Assembly (NCBI RefSeq): GCF_013402815.2
Contig: NZ_CP058601.1
Span: 2,790,001-2,854,000 of the forward strand
Direction of reading: 5' to 3'
From: Natrinema halophilum
GTDB taxonomy: Archaea > Halobacteriota > Halobacteria > Halobacteriales > Natrialbaceae
Length of the DNA: 64,000 nucleotides
Shown here: one piece after another, positions 42,787-51,825 of the stretch
How positions within the stretch are numbered: position 1 is the stretch's first letter
How the letters are laid out: each line of letters starts with the position of its first letter
Position numbers and translations under genes: made by a program
The notes under the pieces: generated by a model
Database searches by the model: none
What the model saw: only the letters and a program-made list of their open reading frames with translations
What the model was told of the DNA's origin: nothing

Positions 42787-43302
42787 TTACGCGAGTCCGA
42801 GTTCCGACTCGAGATCGTCGTAGTCAGGGAACTCGGGCCAGTCGGTGGCGACCCATGCGCCCTCGACGGTGCGATCGTCACCGAGCGCGAAGAAGGCGAC
42901 GCGCGGTTCACTGAGTCCGGTCATACCGTCGAGCGCGTGATCGATGCCGTACGACGCTGCGACCTCGTTGCTCGGATCGGTGAAAAACTGGAAGGGGAGG
43001 TCGTTGTCCGCGAGGAATCGCTTGACGCCGTACGGTGTCGAGGCCGTGACGCCGACGACACGAGCCGCACGTTCGTCCCAGTTCCTCTCTGCGAGTTCGT
43101 CCCAGACGTATTTCGCGACGAACGAGCCGGTCATCGGCGTGAAGACGAGGATCGTCCGCCCATCCGCCTCGTCGACGAGATCCGAGAGCGTTCGGTCCTC
43201 CCAGAACTCGGCAGTGACGAGCGGGCGGGTGAATTCGGGAGCTTCTTCGCCGGGTTCGGGATGGTCGGTCGGGCCGAGATCGACGACCTCGAAGTCGGGC
43301 AT
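42787..43302 (-). CDS. redoxin-domain protein (peroxiredoxin-like, no peroxidatic Cys)
   Basis: A 171-aa thioredoxin-fold protein of the AhpC/TSA type (EPGEEAPEFTRPLVTAEFWE, ILVFTPMTGSFVAKYVWDEL, VVGVTASTPYGVKRFLADND, PFQFFTDPSNEVAASYGI). The position of the peroxidatic Cys is occupied by residues of TPMTGSF, with no Cys in the whole protein, so it is unlikely to be a working peroxidase. Its ATG overlaps the stop of the glutaredoxin gene upstream. Confidence 0.8.
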   Translation of the reverse strand: MPDFEVVDLGPTDHPEPGEEAPEFTRPLVTAEFWEDRTLSDLVDEADGRTILVFTPMTGSFVAKYVWDELAERNWDERAARVVGVTASTPYGVKRFLADNDLPFQFFTDPSNEVAASYGIDHALDGMTGLSEPRVAFFALGDDRTVEGAWVATDWPEFPDYDDLESELGLA

Positions 43303-43607
43303 CAGTCGTCACCCCCTGCATTCGCCGTGGCCCCGTCGGGCCGGTCTCCTTCACCGTACGTCGACTCGAGGTAGCTCACGATGTTGGCGCTTTCCGCCAT
43401 CGTGACGCCGGTGTTCCCGTCGACGATGACGGGGACGGTACGGACGCCAGCAGTGCGTTTGACGACGTTTCGCTTCGAGTGCATCGGTTCGACGAACCGG
43501 GATCGATAGCCGAGGTCGTACTCGTCGAGCAATCGGGTAACGCGCTCGCAAAACGGACACCCCTGCAGCCGGTAGAACGTGATCGGTGGGTCGGCAGTCT
43601 CGCTCAT
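43302..43607 (-). CDS. glutaredoxin-like protein (GST N-terminal fold)
   Basis: A 101-aa thioredoxin-fold protein with the redox motif CPFC (LQGCPFCERVTRLLDEYD), the cis-proline region RTVPVIVDG, and the GST-N ending AESANIVSYLESTYG. It probably reduces disulfides or mixed thiols. The ATG at 43607 (MSETADPPITFYRL) is preferred to upstream frame. Overlap of its stop with the redoxin start points to coupled expression. Confidence 0.85.
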   Translation of the reverse strand: MSETADPPITFYRLQGCPFCERVTRLLDEYDLGYRSRFVEPMHSKRNVVKRTAGVRTVPVIVDGNTGVTMAESANIVSYLESTYGEGDRPDGATANAGGDD

Positions 43608-43806
43608 GCTCACGCGTACGGGAAACGAGCGGAAAACCGTGTCGTCGCCGGCGGGGATGGCCGTAATAGGTCGGCGTCGGCAGTGAAAGCTGTGAACGGC
43701 CGTGACCGGCAGTGTTGACCGTAGTAAGTCTGGACCGGCGGTGATCGCCGTTTCCAATCCACAAATGGGAAACTGTTAACCGATTCAGCTATAACCCAGT
43801 ATATCA

Positions 43807-45213
43807 ATGGCGCCGTCTCCATCCCCCGAGGTTATGTTGGTCCTGTACGAGATCCCGGTGGTGGGCCTCGAGATCGATCAGTCGGTGGTGACGATCCTCG
43901 GTGCATTCGCCCTTGTCGTTCTCGTCGCTCTCTCCGGGTTCTTCTCGTCGTCCGAGATAGCGCTGTTTTCCATCCCCAAACATCGCGTCGACGGAATGGT
44001 CGAGGACGGCATCCCGGGTGCACAGCGAGTGAAGTCGCTGAAGGCGGACCCGCATCGGTTGCTCGTGACGATCCTCGTCGGAAACAACATCGTCAACATC
44101 GCGATGTCGTCTATCGCGACGGCCTTGCTCGCGCTCTACTTCGGCGGCCTGACGGCCGTGTTGTTCGCGACGTTTGGGATTACCGCGATCGTCCTCCTGT
44201 TCGGCGAGAGCGCGCCCAAGTCCTACGCCGTCGAAAACGCCGAGTCGTGGTCCATCCGCGTCGCAGGACCGTTGAAAGCCGCGGAGCGACTGATGTACCC
44301 CCTGGTCATCCTCTTCGATTATCTCACGCGCCAGATCAACCGGCTCACCGGATCGACGGGGGCGATCGAGACGCCGTACGTCACTCGCGACGAAATCCAG
44401 GAGATGATCGAATCCGGCGAGCGCGAGGGCGTCTTAGAGGAAGATGAACACGAGATGCTGCAGCGTATTTTCCGGTTCAACAACACGATCGTCAAGGAAG
44501 TCATGACGCCACGACTTGACATGACGGCGGTGCCGAAAGACGCCGGCATCGATGAAGCGATCGAAACCTGCATTCAGAGCGGCCACGCTCGCGTCCCGGT
44601 TTACGAGGGGAGCCTCGACAACGTCCAGGGCGTCGTTCACATCCGTGATCTCGTTCGCGATCTCAACTACGGCGAGACCGGGGGGAACGAACTCGAACTC
44701 GGTGACCTCATCCAGCCCACGCTACACGTGCCGGAGTCGAAGAACGTCGACGAACTGCTCTCCGAAATGCGGGAAAACCGGATGCACATGGCGATCGTCA
44801 TCGACGAGTTCGGCACCACGGAGGGGCTGGTGACGATGGAGGACATGATCGAGGAGATTGTCGGTGAGATCCTGGAAGGCGGCGAGGAACAACCGATCGA
44901 GGAAATCGACGCAGACACCGTCCTCGTCCGGGGCGAGGTCAACATCGAGGACGTCAACGAGGCGCTCGAGATCGACCTCCCGGAAGGACAGGAGTTCGAA
45001 ACCATCGCTGGCTTCATCTTCAACCGCGCGGGACGCCTCGTCGAGGAAGGAGAGGAAATCACCTACGACGGCGTCCGCATCACCGTCGAAACCGTCGAAA
45101 ACACCAGGATCATGAAGGCCCGCCTTCGGAAACTCGAAATCGTTGACGAAGAACCCGATACGGACGAGGAAGGCGGCGCACCCGCCCTCGAGATCGACGA
45201 AAACGATACGTAA
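43807..45213 (+). CDS. CNNM/CorC-type membrane protein (hemolysin C family)
   Basis: A 468-aa protein with an N-terminal DUF21 domain of four membrane helices (about 25-180; GFFSSSEIALFSIPKHRVD and LLFGESAPKSYAVENA are typical), a pair of CBS domains (about 230-345; MTPRLDMTAVP and RMHMAIVIDEFGTTEGLVTM), and a CorC/HlyC transporter-associated domain (about 365-445). It likely acts in Mg2+ or Na+ efflux. TATATC at 43799-43804 fits better a start at ATG 43834 (MLVLYEIPVV) than at 43807; both are in frame. Confidence 0.9.
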   Translation: MAPSPSPEVMLVLYEIPVVGLEIDQSVVTILGAFALVVLVALSGFFSSSEIALFSIPKHRVDGMVEDGIPGAQRVKSLKADPHRLLVTILVGNNIVNIAMSSIATALLALYFGGLTAVLFATFGITAIVLLFGESAPKSYAVENAESWSIRVAGPLKAAERLMYPLVILFDYLTRQINRLTGSTGAIETPYVTRDEIQEMIESGEREGVLEEDEHEMLQRIFRFNNTIVKEVMTPRLDMTAVPKDAGIDEAIETCIQSGHARVPVYEGSLDNVQGVVHIRDLVRDLNYGETGGNELELGDLIQPTLHVPESKNVDELLSEMRENRMHMAIVIDEFGTTEGLVTMEDMIEEIVGEILEGGEEQPIEEIDADTVLVRGEVNIEDVNEALEIDLPEGQEFETIAGFIFNRAGRLVEEGEEITYDGVRITVETVENTRIMKARLRKLEIVDEEPDTDEEGGAPALEIDENDT

Positions 45214-45223
45214 GTCGAGGAAC

Positions 45224-45970
45224 TCAGCTGTCCGCGTCGACCAGTGCGGCGACGTCGCGTGCGACCGCGGGCGGGACGACGATTCTCCGCGGTCCCTGAA
45301 CGTACTGGCCGTCCGGTTGCGCGTACCTGAGATTTAGGATGGCGGCGTCGCCGAGCCGTCGGATCGAAACGTCGGTAATCACCGCAAGGTCGACCCGCTG
45401 CTTCGGCTCGTAGAGGTATATCGTCCCCTCTGACCGGTCGAGCATCCCGACCGACTGCAAGAACGATGCCAGGACGAGCGCGACCAGCGCAAAGGGGAGA
45501 AACAGTGCCGCCAGTCCCGTGAAGGGACCCGCGCCGACGGCCAGCAGTTCGTTCTGGGAGACGTATCGCCCGACTCCCATCAGCACGCCAATGATCGCGG
45601 CCATCGCGACGGTGCCGACTGCGGCGTCCATCGCTCGATCCAGGCGCACTCCCGACGGAACGTCGATGGAGATCGACCCAGTGAGTCGCGTGAGGTGGCG
45701 CTCGGTGTCGTCGGCGATGGCGAGCGCGAGGACAGTCGCTGCGAGGGCTGCAATGAGAGCGAGGACGGCGCTCCGACCGACCTCACCGGCGGCCTCGCCG
45801 GCCAGCCGGTAGAGACGCCAGCAGATGACGATGCCGATCGCGGCGAAGAAGGTGCCGACGCCGAACGACCACAGGAGCCGGACGGTTCGGGACGTACTGG
45901 CGTCCCGTCGCCACTGGATCGTCTCGTCGCTCTCTCCGTCTCCAGTGCGGTCGACGGTGTCCTCGTCCAT
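45224..45970 (-). CDS. membrane protein with PH-like C-terminal domain
   Basis: A 248-aa protein with four hydrophobic helices (about 30-50, 62-84, 110-132, 140-165) and a soluble C-terminal part (about 175-248, EGTIYLYEPKQRVDLAVITD...RRIVVPPAVA) with the strand pattern of a PH-like domain. No enzyme motif. CTTTACAC near 45996-46003 gives a leaderless start at ATG 45970. It ends ten bases after the CNNM gene on the opposite strand. Function unknown. Confidence 0.65.
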   Translation of the reverse strand: MDEDTVDRTGDGESDETIQWRRDASTSRTVRLLWSFGVGTFFAAIGIVICWRLYRLAGEAAGEVGRSAVLALIAALAATVLALAIADDTERHLTRLTGSISIDVPSGVRLDRAMDAAVGTVAMAAIIGVLMGVGRYVSQNELLAVGAGPFTGLAALFLPFALVALVLASFLQSVGMLDRSEGTIYLYEPKQRVDLAVITDVSIRRLGDAAILNLRYAQPDGQYVQGPRRIVVPPAVARDVAALVDADS

Positions 45971-46018
45971 AGTCGAATTCACGACCCACCGTGTAAAGAC
46001 CGTTCGATGTCAGCCGGC

Positions 46019-47206
46019 TCAGAGCGCGATCGCGTCGATGGCAGTGTAGCCGACGTAGGCGACGAGGACCGAACCGGTGAGCGAGCCGATCCACGCGAGG
46101 ACGGTAAAGCCCATTTTTCGAGCGCTGACCCCGCCACCGGCTGCAGCGTAGCCGCTGCCGATGATCGCGCTGACGATGATCTCGTTGAACGAAACGGGAA
46201 TCCCGTAGAAGACCGCCGCCTGTGCGATGATGAACGAGGGGATGAGCGCAGCGATCGACCGCCGTGGACCAAGCGAGGAGTAGTCCTGGGAAATCGCCTT
46301 GATCATTCGCGGTGCGCCGGTCCACGATCCGAGAAGGAGGCCGAAGCCCCCTCCGACGAGCATCGCGAGCAGCGGCAATTCGAGTTCGCCCGAGAGGGGG
46401 ATCAGTGGGCCAATCGCCAGTCCGACCTGACTGCCGCCGGCGGAGAAGGCGACGAGGCTACCGAGCACGAGCAGGAAATGTCGCTCGCCGCGCTCGAGGC
46501 CGTTGCTGAGGTCGAACCCGATCAGGATCGACCAGACGGCCGCGATCGCAAGCGTCGCGGCGACGATGCCGACGGTTTCCGAACCGGGGAGCAATCCGCT
46601 CGAGACCTGGGCGACCGAGGCGCCTCCGGCCTCCGGCGGTCCGAGGATCGCGAATTTGATGTTGGCAATGATCCCGCCGACGAGTCCGGCCAGGACAACG
46701 ATAAAGTACGCCTCAGAGATCCAGTCGGCTCGCAGTAACCGGGCGACGGCGTAGGCGATCCCGCCACCGACGAACGGTGTGAGGATCCACAGCGAAGCTA
46801 TCTCGGTGTACTTGGCCCACGCCGGGGTGCCACCCATGGCGAGGCCGACACCGATGACTGCCCCGGTTACGGTAAATGCGGTCGCGATCGGATAACCAGT
46901 GAAGATACCGATTGCGACGAGGGCGGCCGCGATCAGGAGGGCCATGGTAGCTGCAATCGACGACAGCGTCACCCCGCCGATCAGCTCGGTGCCGACTGCT
47001 TCGGAAACGTTTGCTCCCTGAAGGACTGCGCCGCTGAAACCGAGCAAGCCGACGAGAAATCCGGCTCGCATTACCGAAATCGCATTCGCTCCGACGGCGG
47101 GTGCGAACGGAGTGGAGCCACTCGAGCCGGCACCGATTGCCCAGGCCATGAAGAGGCTTGCGAGTCCGGCCACGGCAACGGTTCCGAGCGTGGCGATATC
47201 GACCAT
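46019..47206 (-). CDS. PiT-family inorganic phosphate transporter (locus 1)
   Basis: A 395-aa membrane protein of the PiT family (PF01384) with about ten helices. The family signature parts GVGLAMGGTPAWAKY, GAGSSGSTPFAPAVGANAIS (residues 25-44) and SLVAFSAGGSQVGLAIGPLI are visible. It imports phosphate with a proton or sodium. It differs considerably from the three PiT loci at the right end, so it is an older paralogue. Confidence 0.88.
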   Translation of the reverse strand: MVDIATLGTVAVAGLASLFMAWAIGAGSSGSTPFAPAVGANAISVMRAGFLVGLLGFSGAVLQGANVSEAVGTELIGGVTLSSIAATMALLIAAALVAIGIFTGYPIATAFTVTGAVIGVGLAMGGTPAWAKYTEIASLWILTPFVGGGIAYAVARLLRADWISEAYFIVVLAGLVGGIIANIKFAILGPPEAGGASVAQVSSGLLPGSETVGIVAATLAIAAVWSILIGFDLSNGLERGERHFLLVLGSLVAFSAGGSQVGLAIGPLIPLSGELELPLLAMLVGGGFGLLLGSWTGAPRMIKAISQDYSSLGPRRSIAALIPSFIIAQAAVFYGIPVSFNEIIVSAIIGSGYAAAGGGVSARKMGFTVLAWIGSLTGSVLVAYVGYTAIDAIAL

Positions 47207-47321
47207 CTACTCGCTTCCAATTGGCTGATCCTACAAGTGTGTGCCGACCTCCGATTGTCGATAGCGGCTGCTCGCTCGCGAACGACGGGATTCGTCGCCG
47301 TTTCGTTGGTTCCGTTTCCCG

Positions 47322-48044
47322 TCAGTTCGTCGTCGACCTGGAGTTGTCGTCGGGTTTGGGTGGTGGCTCTGCGCCTTCGATGGCTTCGGCGGCGTCGGTG
47401 TCTTTTTCGACCTCGACGTGCCAGCGGTCGATCTCGTCTTCGAACTCCGCGAGCCGATCGGAGACGTCCTCTTTGAGGTCGTCATCGTTGACGTTGACCT
47501 CGAAGACGAACTGCTCACCGTTCCCGCCGTTGCGCGTCGACTGCTGAACGTTTGCGCTGACGAGTTCGTTATCGAAGTAGTAGGGCGCGAGCTGGGTCAT
47601 CACGTTCTGATAGACCGTGTCTTCGACTCGGCGCAGGGCTTTGCGCCCCGCGGAGTCGGCTGCTCGCGCAACGTAATCGATCGACTCCTTCCAATTGCCG
47701 ACGGCGGCCTCGGCGTCGTCATCCTCGAGTTTTTCGTAGGATTCGGACAATTTTTCGCCGGCAGTCTTGATGTCTTCGTCGGGCTTTTTGCCCGCCTTTT
47801 CACCCTTGCCTTCCTCAACGCTGGCCTGGTCTGCGGTTTTTTCACTGACATCGGAATCGAGGGTCTCGTGGGCCTTGGGACGCCACTCGTCCCACTCCTC
47901 GAACGCGCGGGCATATTGCGCACCGTCGGATCGATCGGGATCGTGAGCCCCGGCATCTTGAAGCGCGCGTGTGATGCGTTCCCCGTGTTCGACGATGTCG
48001 CCCCAGTCACCGCGAACCTTGAACCCCGAAATGCTCTCTTCCAT
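47322..48044 (-). CDS. conserved haloarchaeal protein (DUF5828-like)
   Basis: A 240-aa very acidic soluble protein (MEESISGFKVRGDWGDIVEH...). The middle part is a charged Lys/Glu-rich segment (about 85-140) and the C-terminal part (VYQNVMTQLAPYYFDNELVS...FVFEVNVNDDDLKEDVSDRL) looks folded. I recall the family as DUF5828. Function unknown. Confidence 0.75.
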   Translation of the reverse strand: MEESISGFKVRGDWGDIVEHGERITRALQDAGAHDPDRSDGAQYARAFEEWDEWRPKAHETLDSDVSEKTADQASVEEGKGEKAGKKPDEDIKTAGEKLSESYEKLEDDDAEAAVGNWKESIDYVARAADSAGRKALRRVEDTVYQNVMTQLAPYYFDNELVSANVQQSTRNGGNGEQFVFEVNVNDDDLKEDVSDRLAEFEDEIDRWHVEVEKDTDAAEAIEGAEPPPKPDDNSRSTTN

Positions 48045-48164
48045 TCGGCTGGCCGATTGTTAGCGTGCGGATCAGTATAAACTTCTCTGCCGTCGCCAGC
48101 AGGGAGGGGAGTGGATCACGGTCGAACGTCGGTGGTCACGATGGGTGAGGCGAGTCGGTATACG

Positions 48165-48902
48165 CTAGTACTGCTGCCTTTGCTCCTGGCTCCGGGCCGT
48201 TCCCTGGCCGCTCATTCCGCGACTCTGGCCTGTTTCGTGCGTTGGAAGCTGTTGGCCGCCGGCCATCGGTTGTTGACCGCCCATCTGTTGGCCGCCGGCC
48301 ATCGGTTGTTGACCGCCCATCTGTTGGCCGCCGCCAACCATCTCGAGGACCGTCGAACAGGAATCGATCGTTCGGTCGATCGCCGAAATCGTCTCGGAGA
48401 TATGCGGGTGTTGCTGGTACTGCTGGAGTTCGGGCAGGCTCTCGGTCGCGACCCTGATGAACGTATCCGCGACTTCGGGCCCGAACATCGAGTCGCGCGC
48501 GATCAGCTTTTTGTTGAGTTCGGCCAACTCCGAGATGTCGTGACAGATCTGTGCGGATGTCGCGAGTTGCGGGCCTTCCAATGCACACTCCTTCGCACAC
48601 CAATCGGCGATGTTCGTCAGTTCGGTGAAATCCTCGAGAGCGATTCGGAGTTCGTTAGTGAGGTGGTCCTCGAACGACTGCTGGCCCTGTATTCTCTGCC
48701 CGCCCATCGATTGGCCGCCCGTCTGTTGCCCGCCCATCGATTGGCCGCCCGTTCGTTGCCCGCTCATCGACTGCCCACCTGTCTGTTGGCCGCCCCTCGA
48801 TTGGCCACGCATCTGTTGGCCGCCCATCGACTGAGTTGGCTGCGATCCGTACTGTTCCGTCGGCTGTCCGTGCTGTGGCTGTTGGTTGAACTGGTGGCTC
48901 AT
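48165..48902 (-). CDS. Gly/Gln-rich low-complexity protein with helical core
   Basis: A 245-aa protein. Residues 1-75 are repeats of GGQ, QSMGGQQTGGQ type; about 76-185 is a helical, Cys-containing core (DFTELTNIADWCAKECALEG...LAELNKKLIARDSMFGPEVA), reminiscent of four-helix DUF326-like proteins; 190-245 is again GGQQMGGQQPMAGGQ-type repeat. The tails are unusual in a proteome this acidic: few charges, many Gln, Gly and Met. The encoding DNA contains 42-bp tandem repeats. The ATG at 48902 is chosen over a start at 48929. Function unknown. Confidence 0.7.
   Translation of the reverse strand: MSHQFNQQPQHGQPTEQYGSQPTQSMGGQQMRGQSRGGQQTGGQSMSGQRTGGQSMGGQQTGGQSMGGQRIQGQQSFEDHLTNELRIALEDFTELTNIADWCAKECALEGPQLATSAQICHDISELAELNKKLIARDSMFGPEVADTFIRVATESLPELQQYQQHPHISETISAIDRTIDSCSTVLEMVGGGQQMGGQQPMAGGQQMGGQQPMAGGQQLPTHETGQSRGMSGQGTARSQEQRQQY
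48258..48341 (-). repeat. 42-bp tandem repeat coding for GGQ-type peptides
   Basis: GGCCGCCGGCCATCGGTTGT then TGACCGCCCATCTGTTGGCC is present twice in tandem (from 48257 and 48299). On the minus strand it encodes the MGGQQPMAGGQQ repeats of the low-complexity protein. A similar but less regular set lies at 48700-48830. Confidence 0.7.
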
Positions 48903-49179
48903 CGGTAGTAGCTGCCCGTGATAGGGCACCGGAGGCTACACCGATCGATCGATTAAACCGGGTCCACTGTTACGACCGTTTCTGATGGCCGCCGTCGAGA
49001 CCGCGGCACAACAGCGGACGGTCGAAATCGTCCCCAGGCAGGACACAGGAGCCAGTAATATTGTACTAGCGATCGCAATACCGGATTTCGATACCTGCCG
49101 GATCGCACAAAATTACGATGCAGGGTTCCACTTTCGGCCGACCGACACTGTGAACTACCCGGCGCGTGGCCATACGAAT

Positions 49180-49857
49180 ATGCCGATCGAAGACCGGGAA
49201 AATGCCTATCTCGTTACCCACGCACTGGCGAAGGACACGCTCTCGCGACTGCGCGACGTTGAGACCGAGCAGGTCAGCTTCCGAAAAGGCCTGGTCAAAC
49301 TCGGCCGAATCTGCGGGTACGAAATCATCGACGGTCGAATGGAAACGGAGTACGTCGAAATCGAAACCCCCCTCGAGATGACGATGGGCGAGCGCGTACG
49401 TGGACTCGACAACGTCGTGATTGTCAACGTCCTGCGCGCCGCAACGCCGTTCGTCGAGGGACTGCTGAAAGCGTTCCCGCGAGCGCGTCAGGGAGTCATC
49501 AGCGCGAGCCGCGACGAAGAGGCGGGTCGCGACGAAGACGGGTCCTTCCCGATCACCGTCGACTACGTGAAACTGCCCGAGATACACGAGGAGGATACGG
49601 TCATCATCGCCGATCCCATGCTCGCGACGGGGAGTACGATGTGTACAGTCCTCGAGCACGTCGTCGAGAACGCGACGCAACCGGAGAACCTGATCGTCCT
49701 CTCGGCGTTGTCAGCACCGGAGGGATTGCTCCGGGTCGGCGAGGCGTGTCCCGACGCGGACCTGTTGACGGTGTCGATCGACGACCGACTCGACGACGAC
49801 GGCTTCATCGTTCCCGGCCTCGGCGACGCCGGCGACCGCGCGTTCCGCACGACCTAA
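49180..49857 (+). CDS. upp: uracil phosphoribosyltransferase
   Basis: A 225-aa salvage enzyme joining uracil and PRPP to UMP. The PRPP loop is [13 protein letters not shown], and [11 protein letters not shown] plus [14 protein letters not shown] (uracil-binding C-terminus) are typical. ATG at 49180 ([16 protein letters not shown]) matches the family; the frame is open to 48985 but without conservation. Confidence 0.95.
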   Translation: MPIEDRENAYLVTHALAKDTLSRLRDVETEQVSFRKGLVKLGRICGYEIIDGRMETEYVEIETPLEMTMGERVRGLDNVVIVNVLRAATPFVEGLLKAFPRARQGVISASRDEEAGRDEDGSFPITVDYVKLPEIHEEDTVIIADPMLATGSTMCTVLEHVVENATQPENLIVLSALSAPEGLLRVGEACPDADLLTVSIDDRLDDDGFIVPGLGDAGDRAFRTT

Positions 49858-49971
49858 GACCACGTCGGTCGAATCGTCGGCCGCCTGAACCCGCTTGTGA
49901 CCGTCGACGATGACCCCGACTCGCGTCGCAGCCGTCGACGGATTTTTGCAGATACCCTTGGATCGACCCCT

Positions 49972-50349
49972 ATGGACTATTCAGTCGTCGATCCGGACGA
50001 CCTCGAGTACGTCGCCGATCGTCCGTGCGATCTCCGTCGGTTGAGCGAGGCGGCCGGAATGGATCGCGTTGCGATCAATCGCTTCGACGCGGACCCGGGC
50101 GAACAGCGACCGCTGGCGTACCACTACCACGAGACTCAGGAGGAAGCGTTCGTCGTCTGCTCGGGAACGTTGCACGTCGAGACGCCGGATGGCGAGTTCG
50201 GGGTCGCGGCGGGATCGATGTTCACAGCCCCGCCCGAGGCGCCTCACCGAGCGTACAATCCCGCCGATGCCGACGAACCGGCTTCCGTCGTCGCGATCGG
50301 TGCCCCGCCTGTCGACGGCGATGCGGTTCCCGACGAGACCGACGAATGA
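49972..50349 (+). CDS. cupin-domain protein
   Basis: A 125-aa single-domain cupin (metal-binding beta-barrel). The two conserved motifs are visible: YHYHETQEEAFVVCSGTLHV with the His/Glu ligands, and FTAPPEAPHRAYNPADADEP with the last His. Substrate and metal are unknown. ATG at 49972 is chosen; the frame is open to 49897. Confidence 0.85.
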   Translation: MDYSVVDPDDLEYVADRPCDLRRLSEAAGMDRVAINRFDADPGEQRPLAYHYHETQEEAFVVCSGTLHVETPDGEFGVAAGSMFTAPPEAPHRAYNPADADEPASVVAIGAPPVDGDAVPDETDE

Positions 50350-50435
50350 CCGGCCCACGCGCCGGCCCGGTATCCTCGGCCCTGATACTCTTGATCTCGC
50401 TATCCTGGATCTCGATCGCATCGCCCGCAGCGGTA

Positions 50436-50672
50436 TTATCGATTAGTTCCGCACGTATCGACCCTCAGCAGTGCGTTTATCGGGCATCGCTGAACGACCG
50501 CGGTCGCGAGGAGGTCGCTTCCAGCGACGAACGCAAGGGTACCGACCGTCCGATTTCGGTTTCGATACCCGACCAGTAGTAGCATCGCTGCGAGGATGGT
50601 GCGGCCGAGGCGGTCGAATCCGCAGACGTTTCGCTTCACAGGCGGCTGTACGTGTGTCCCGCGTATATTCAT
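50436..50672 (-). CDS. DUF2892 (YgaP-like) small membrane protein
   Basis: A 78-aa membrane protein of the DUF2892 family: KRNVCGFDRLGRTILAAMLL and FVAGSDLLATAVVQRCPINA, with two helices and the CPINALL signature. These often sit with rhodanese or sulphur-handling genes, but none is here. The start is at ATG 50672, though a later start closer to KRNVCG is possible. Confidence 0.75.
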   Translation of the reverse strand: MNIRGTHVQPPVKRNVCGFDRLGRTILAAMLLLVGYRNRNRTVGTLAFVAGSDLLATAVVQRCPINALLRVDTCGTNR

Positions 50673-50710
50673 GGCCCCTGCATCCGTCCTATACTGACGT
50701 TCCTTGCTGT

Positions 50711-50731
50711 ACCCCTCCGTTTCCAGTCGAA
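50711..50731 (-). repeat. isolated ORB-like sequence
   Basis: On the minus strand: CGACTGGAAACGGAGGGGTA. It keeps GGAAACGGAGGGG of short ORBs but lacks part of the left half. A second partial match (CTCCAGTCGAACCG) is found about 40 bp to the right at 50766-50779. It lies in a promoter region 44 kb from oriC1; chance match is possible. Confidence 0.35.
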
Positions 50732-50885
50732 CCCGCCCCCCGTCTGCTGAATTTGTCGCGAAGTGCTCCAGTCGAACCGATCACCCGGTCGGACTACCCC
50801 TCGGGGTATAGTTGTTGCATCTATCGGTCGCTCTCGTTTCCTTCCGATCGTAATACAAATTGCAACAGCGAACGATAGCAACGGA

Positions 50886-51776
50886 ATGAATGGTGGTGGT
50901 TCGATCGATAGTCCCCTAACCGCCGATCGACCGTCCGAAACACGCGATTCGGCGTTTCGACTCGCGTTCGGTGGATACATCGGCGCGCTCGTAGGCGGGT
51001 TCGTACTGGTTTGGACGGCTTTTATGGACGCGTCGGTTGTCGCCGTCGCTGGAGTAGCCGTCAGTGGATTTCTGGGTGGCTTTTTTGTCGGAATCGGGAT
51101 CGGACGACTCGACGGCAGACTCGCAGATCGCCTCGGCAGCCGTTGGCACCAACGGGTGACGGTTCTGTTTTCGGTCGTTCCGTTCAGTATCGCCGCCGGC
51201 GCTGCAGCACTCGGCGGAGTCGAGCCTCGAGTCGGTGTCGCCGCGCTCGCTTCCACGGTCGCCGTCACAGTCGCGGGCTGGGTCGCCGTGCGGCTGGCGG
51301 AGACCTGCTACGTCGATTCGATCACCGACGATGATCCGGTCGCGACGTGGCAATGGGAGCCTCCGGGCAACACGTGGCTGTACGGGATCTTCGTCGTCGT
51401 ATGGTTGTTGGACGGGGTGAAATACGCCGTGTCCGGACGGTGGATGGCGTCGATTGCAGTGGCGGGATTCGCCATCAGCTGGCTCTGTATCGCTGTCGAC
51501 GAAGGGGTATGGCAGTTCGAACGGATGGGGGCGACGCCAGCGATCCGAGTCCACGAGGCTGGGCTCGTCATACAACGGCCGTTCAGGCGATCCATCGTGC
51601 TGTGGGAGGACGTCTCGCACGTTCGGTTGCGTGATGACGAACTCGTCTTCGACCGCGGCTTCTTCGACGTGCGCTTCGACCGCGACGAGGTCGCGGACCT
51701 CGAGGCCGTACAGACGGATATCGAACGGATTCTCGAGCGCGTTCAAATCGACGGATTCCGTCTGCTCCCGCGGTAG
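50886..51776 (+). CDS. membrane protein with PH-like domain
   Basis: A 296-aa protein with about six hydrophobic helices in the first 200 residues (GGYIGALVGGFVLVWTAF begins the first) and a C-terminal soluble PH-like domain (about 225-296; AIRVHEAGLVIQRPFRRSIV and WEDVSHVRLRDDEL). A similar membrane plus PH layout is seen in the gene at 45224. ATG at 50886 is chosen because upstream codons are poor. Function unknown. Confidence 0.65.
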   Translation: MNGGGSIDSPLTADRPSETRDSAFRLAFGGYIGALVGGFVLVWTAFMDASVVAVAGVAVSGFLGGFFVGIGIGRLDGRLADRLGSRWHQRVTVLFSVVPFSIAAGAAALGGVEPRVGVAALASTVAVTVAGWVAVRLAETCYVDSITDDDPVATWQWEPPGNTWLYGIFVVVWLLDGVKYAVSGRWMASIAVAGFAISWLCIAVDEGVWQFERMGATPAIRVHEAGLVIQRPFRRSIVLWEDVSHVRLRDDELVFDRGFFDVRFDRDEVADLEAVQTDIERILERVQIDGFRLLPR

Positions 51777-51825
51777 GCGCTCGTCCCCGAACCGGTCACT
51801 ACCGGTGAACCGGGTCCCGCTTCGA

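Noticed and set aside
48258-48341. possible CRISPR-like repeats
   Set aside because: They are in-frame coding repeats of a low-complexity protein.
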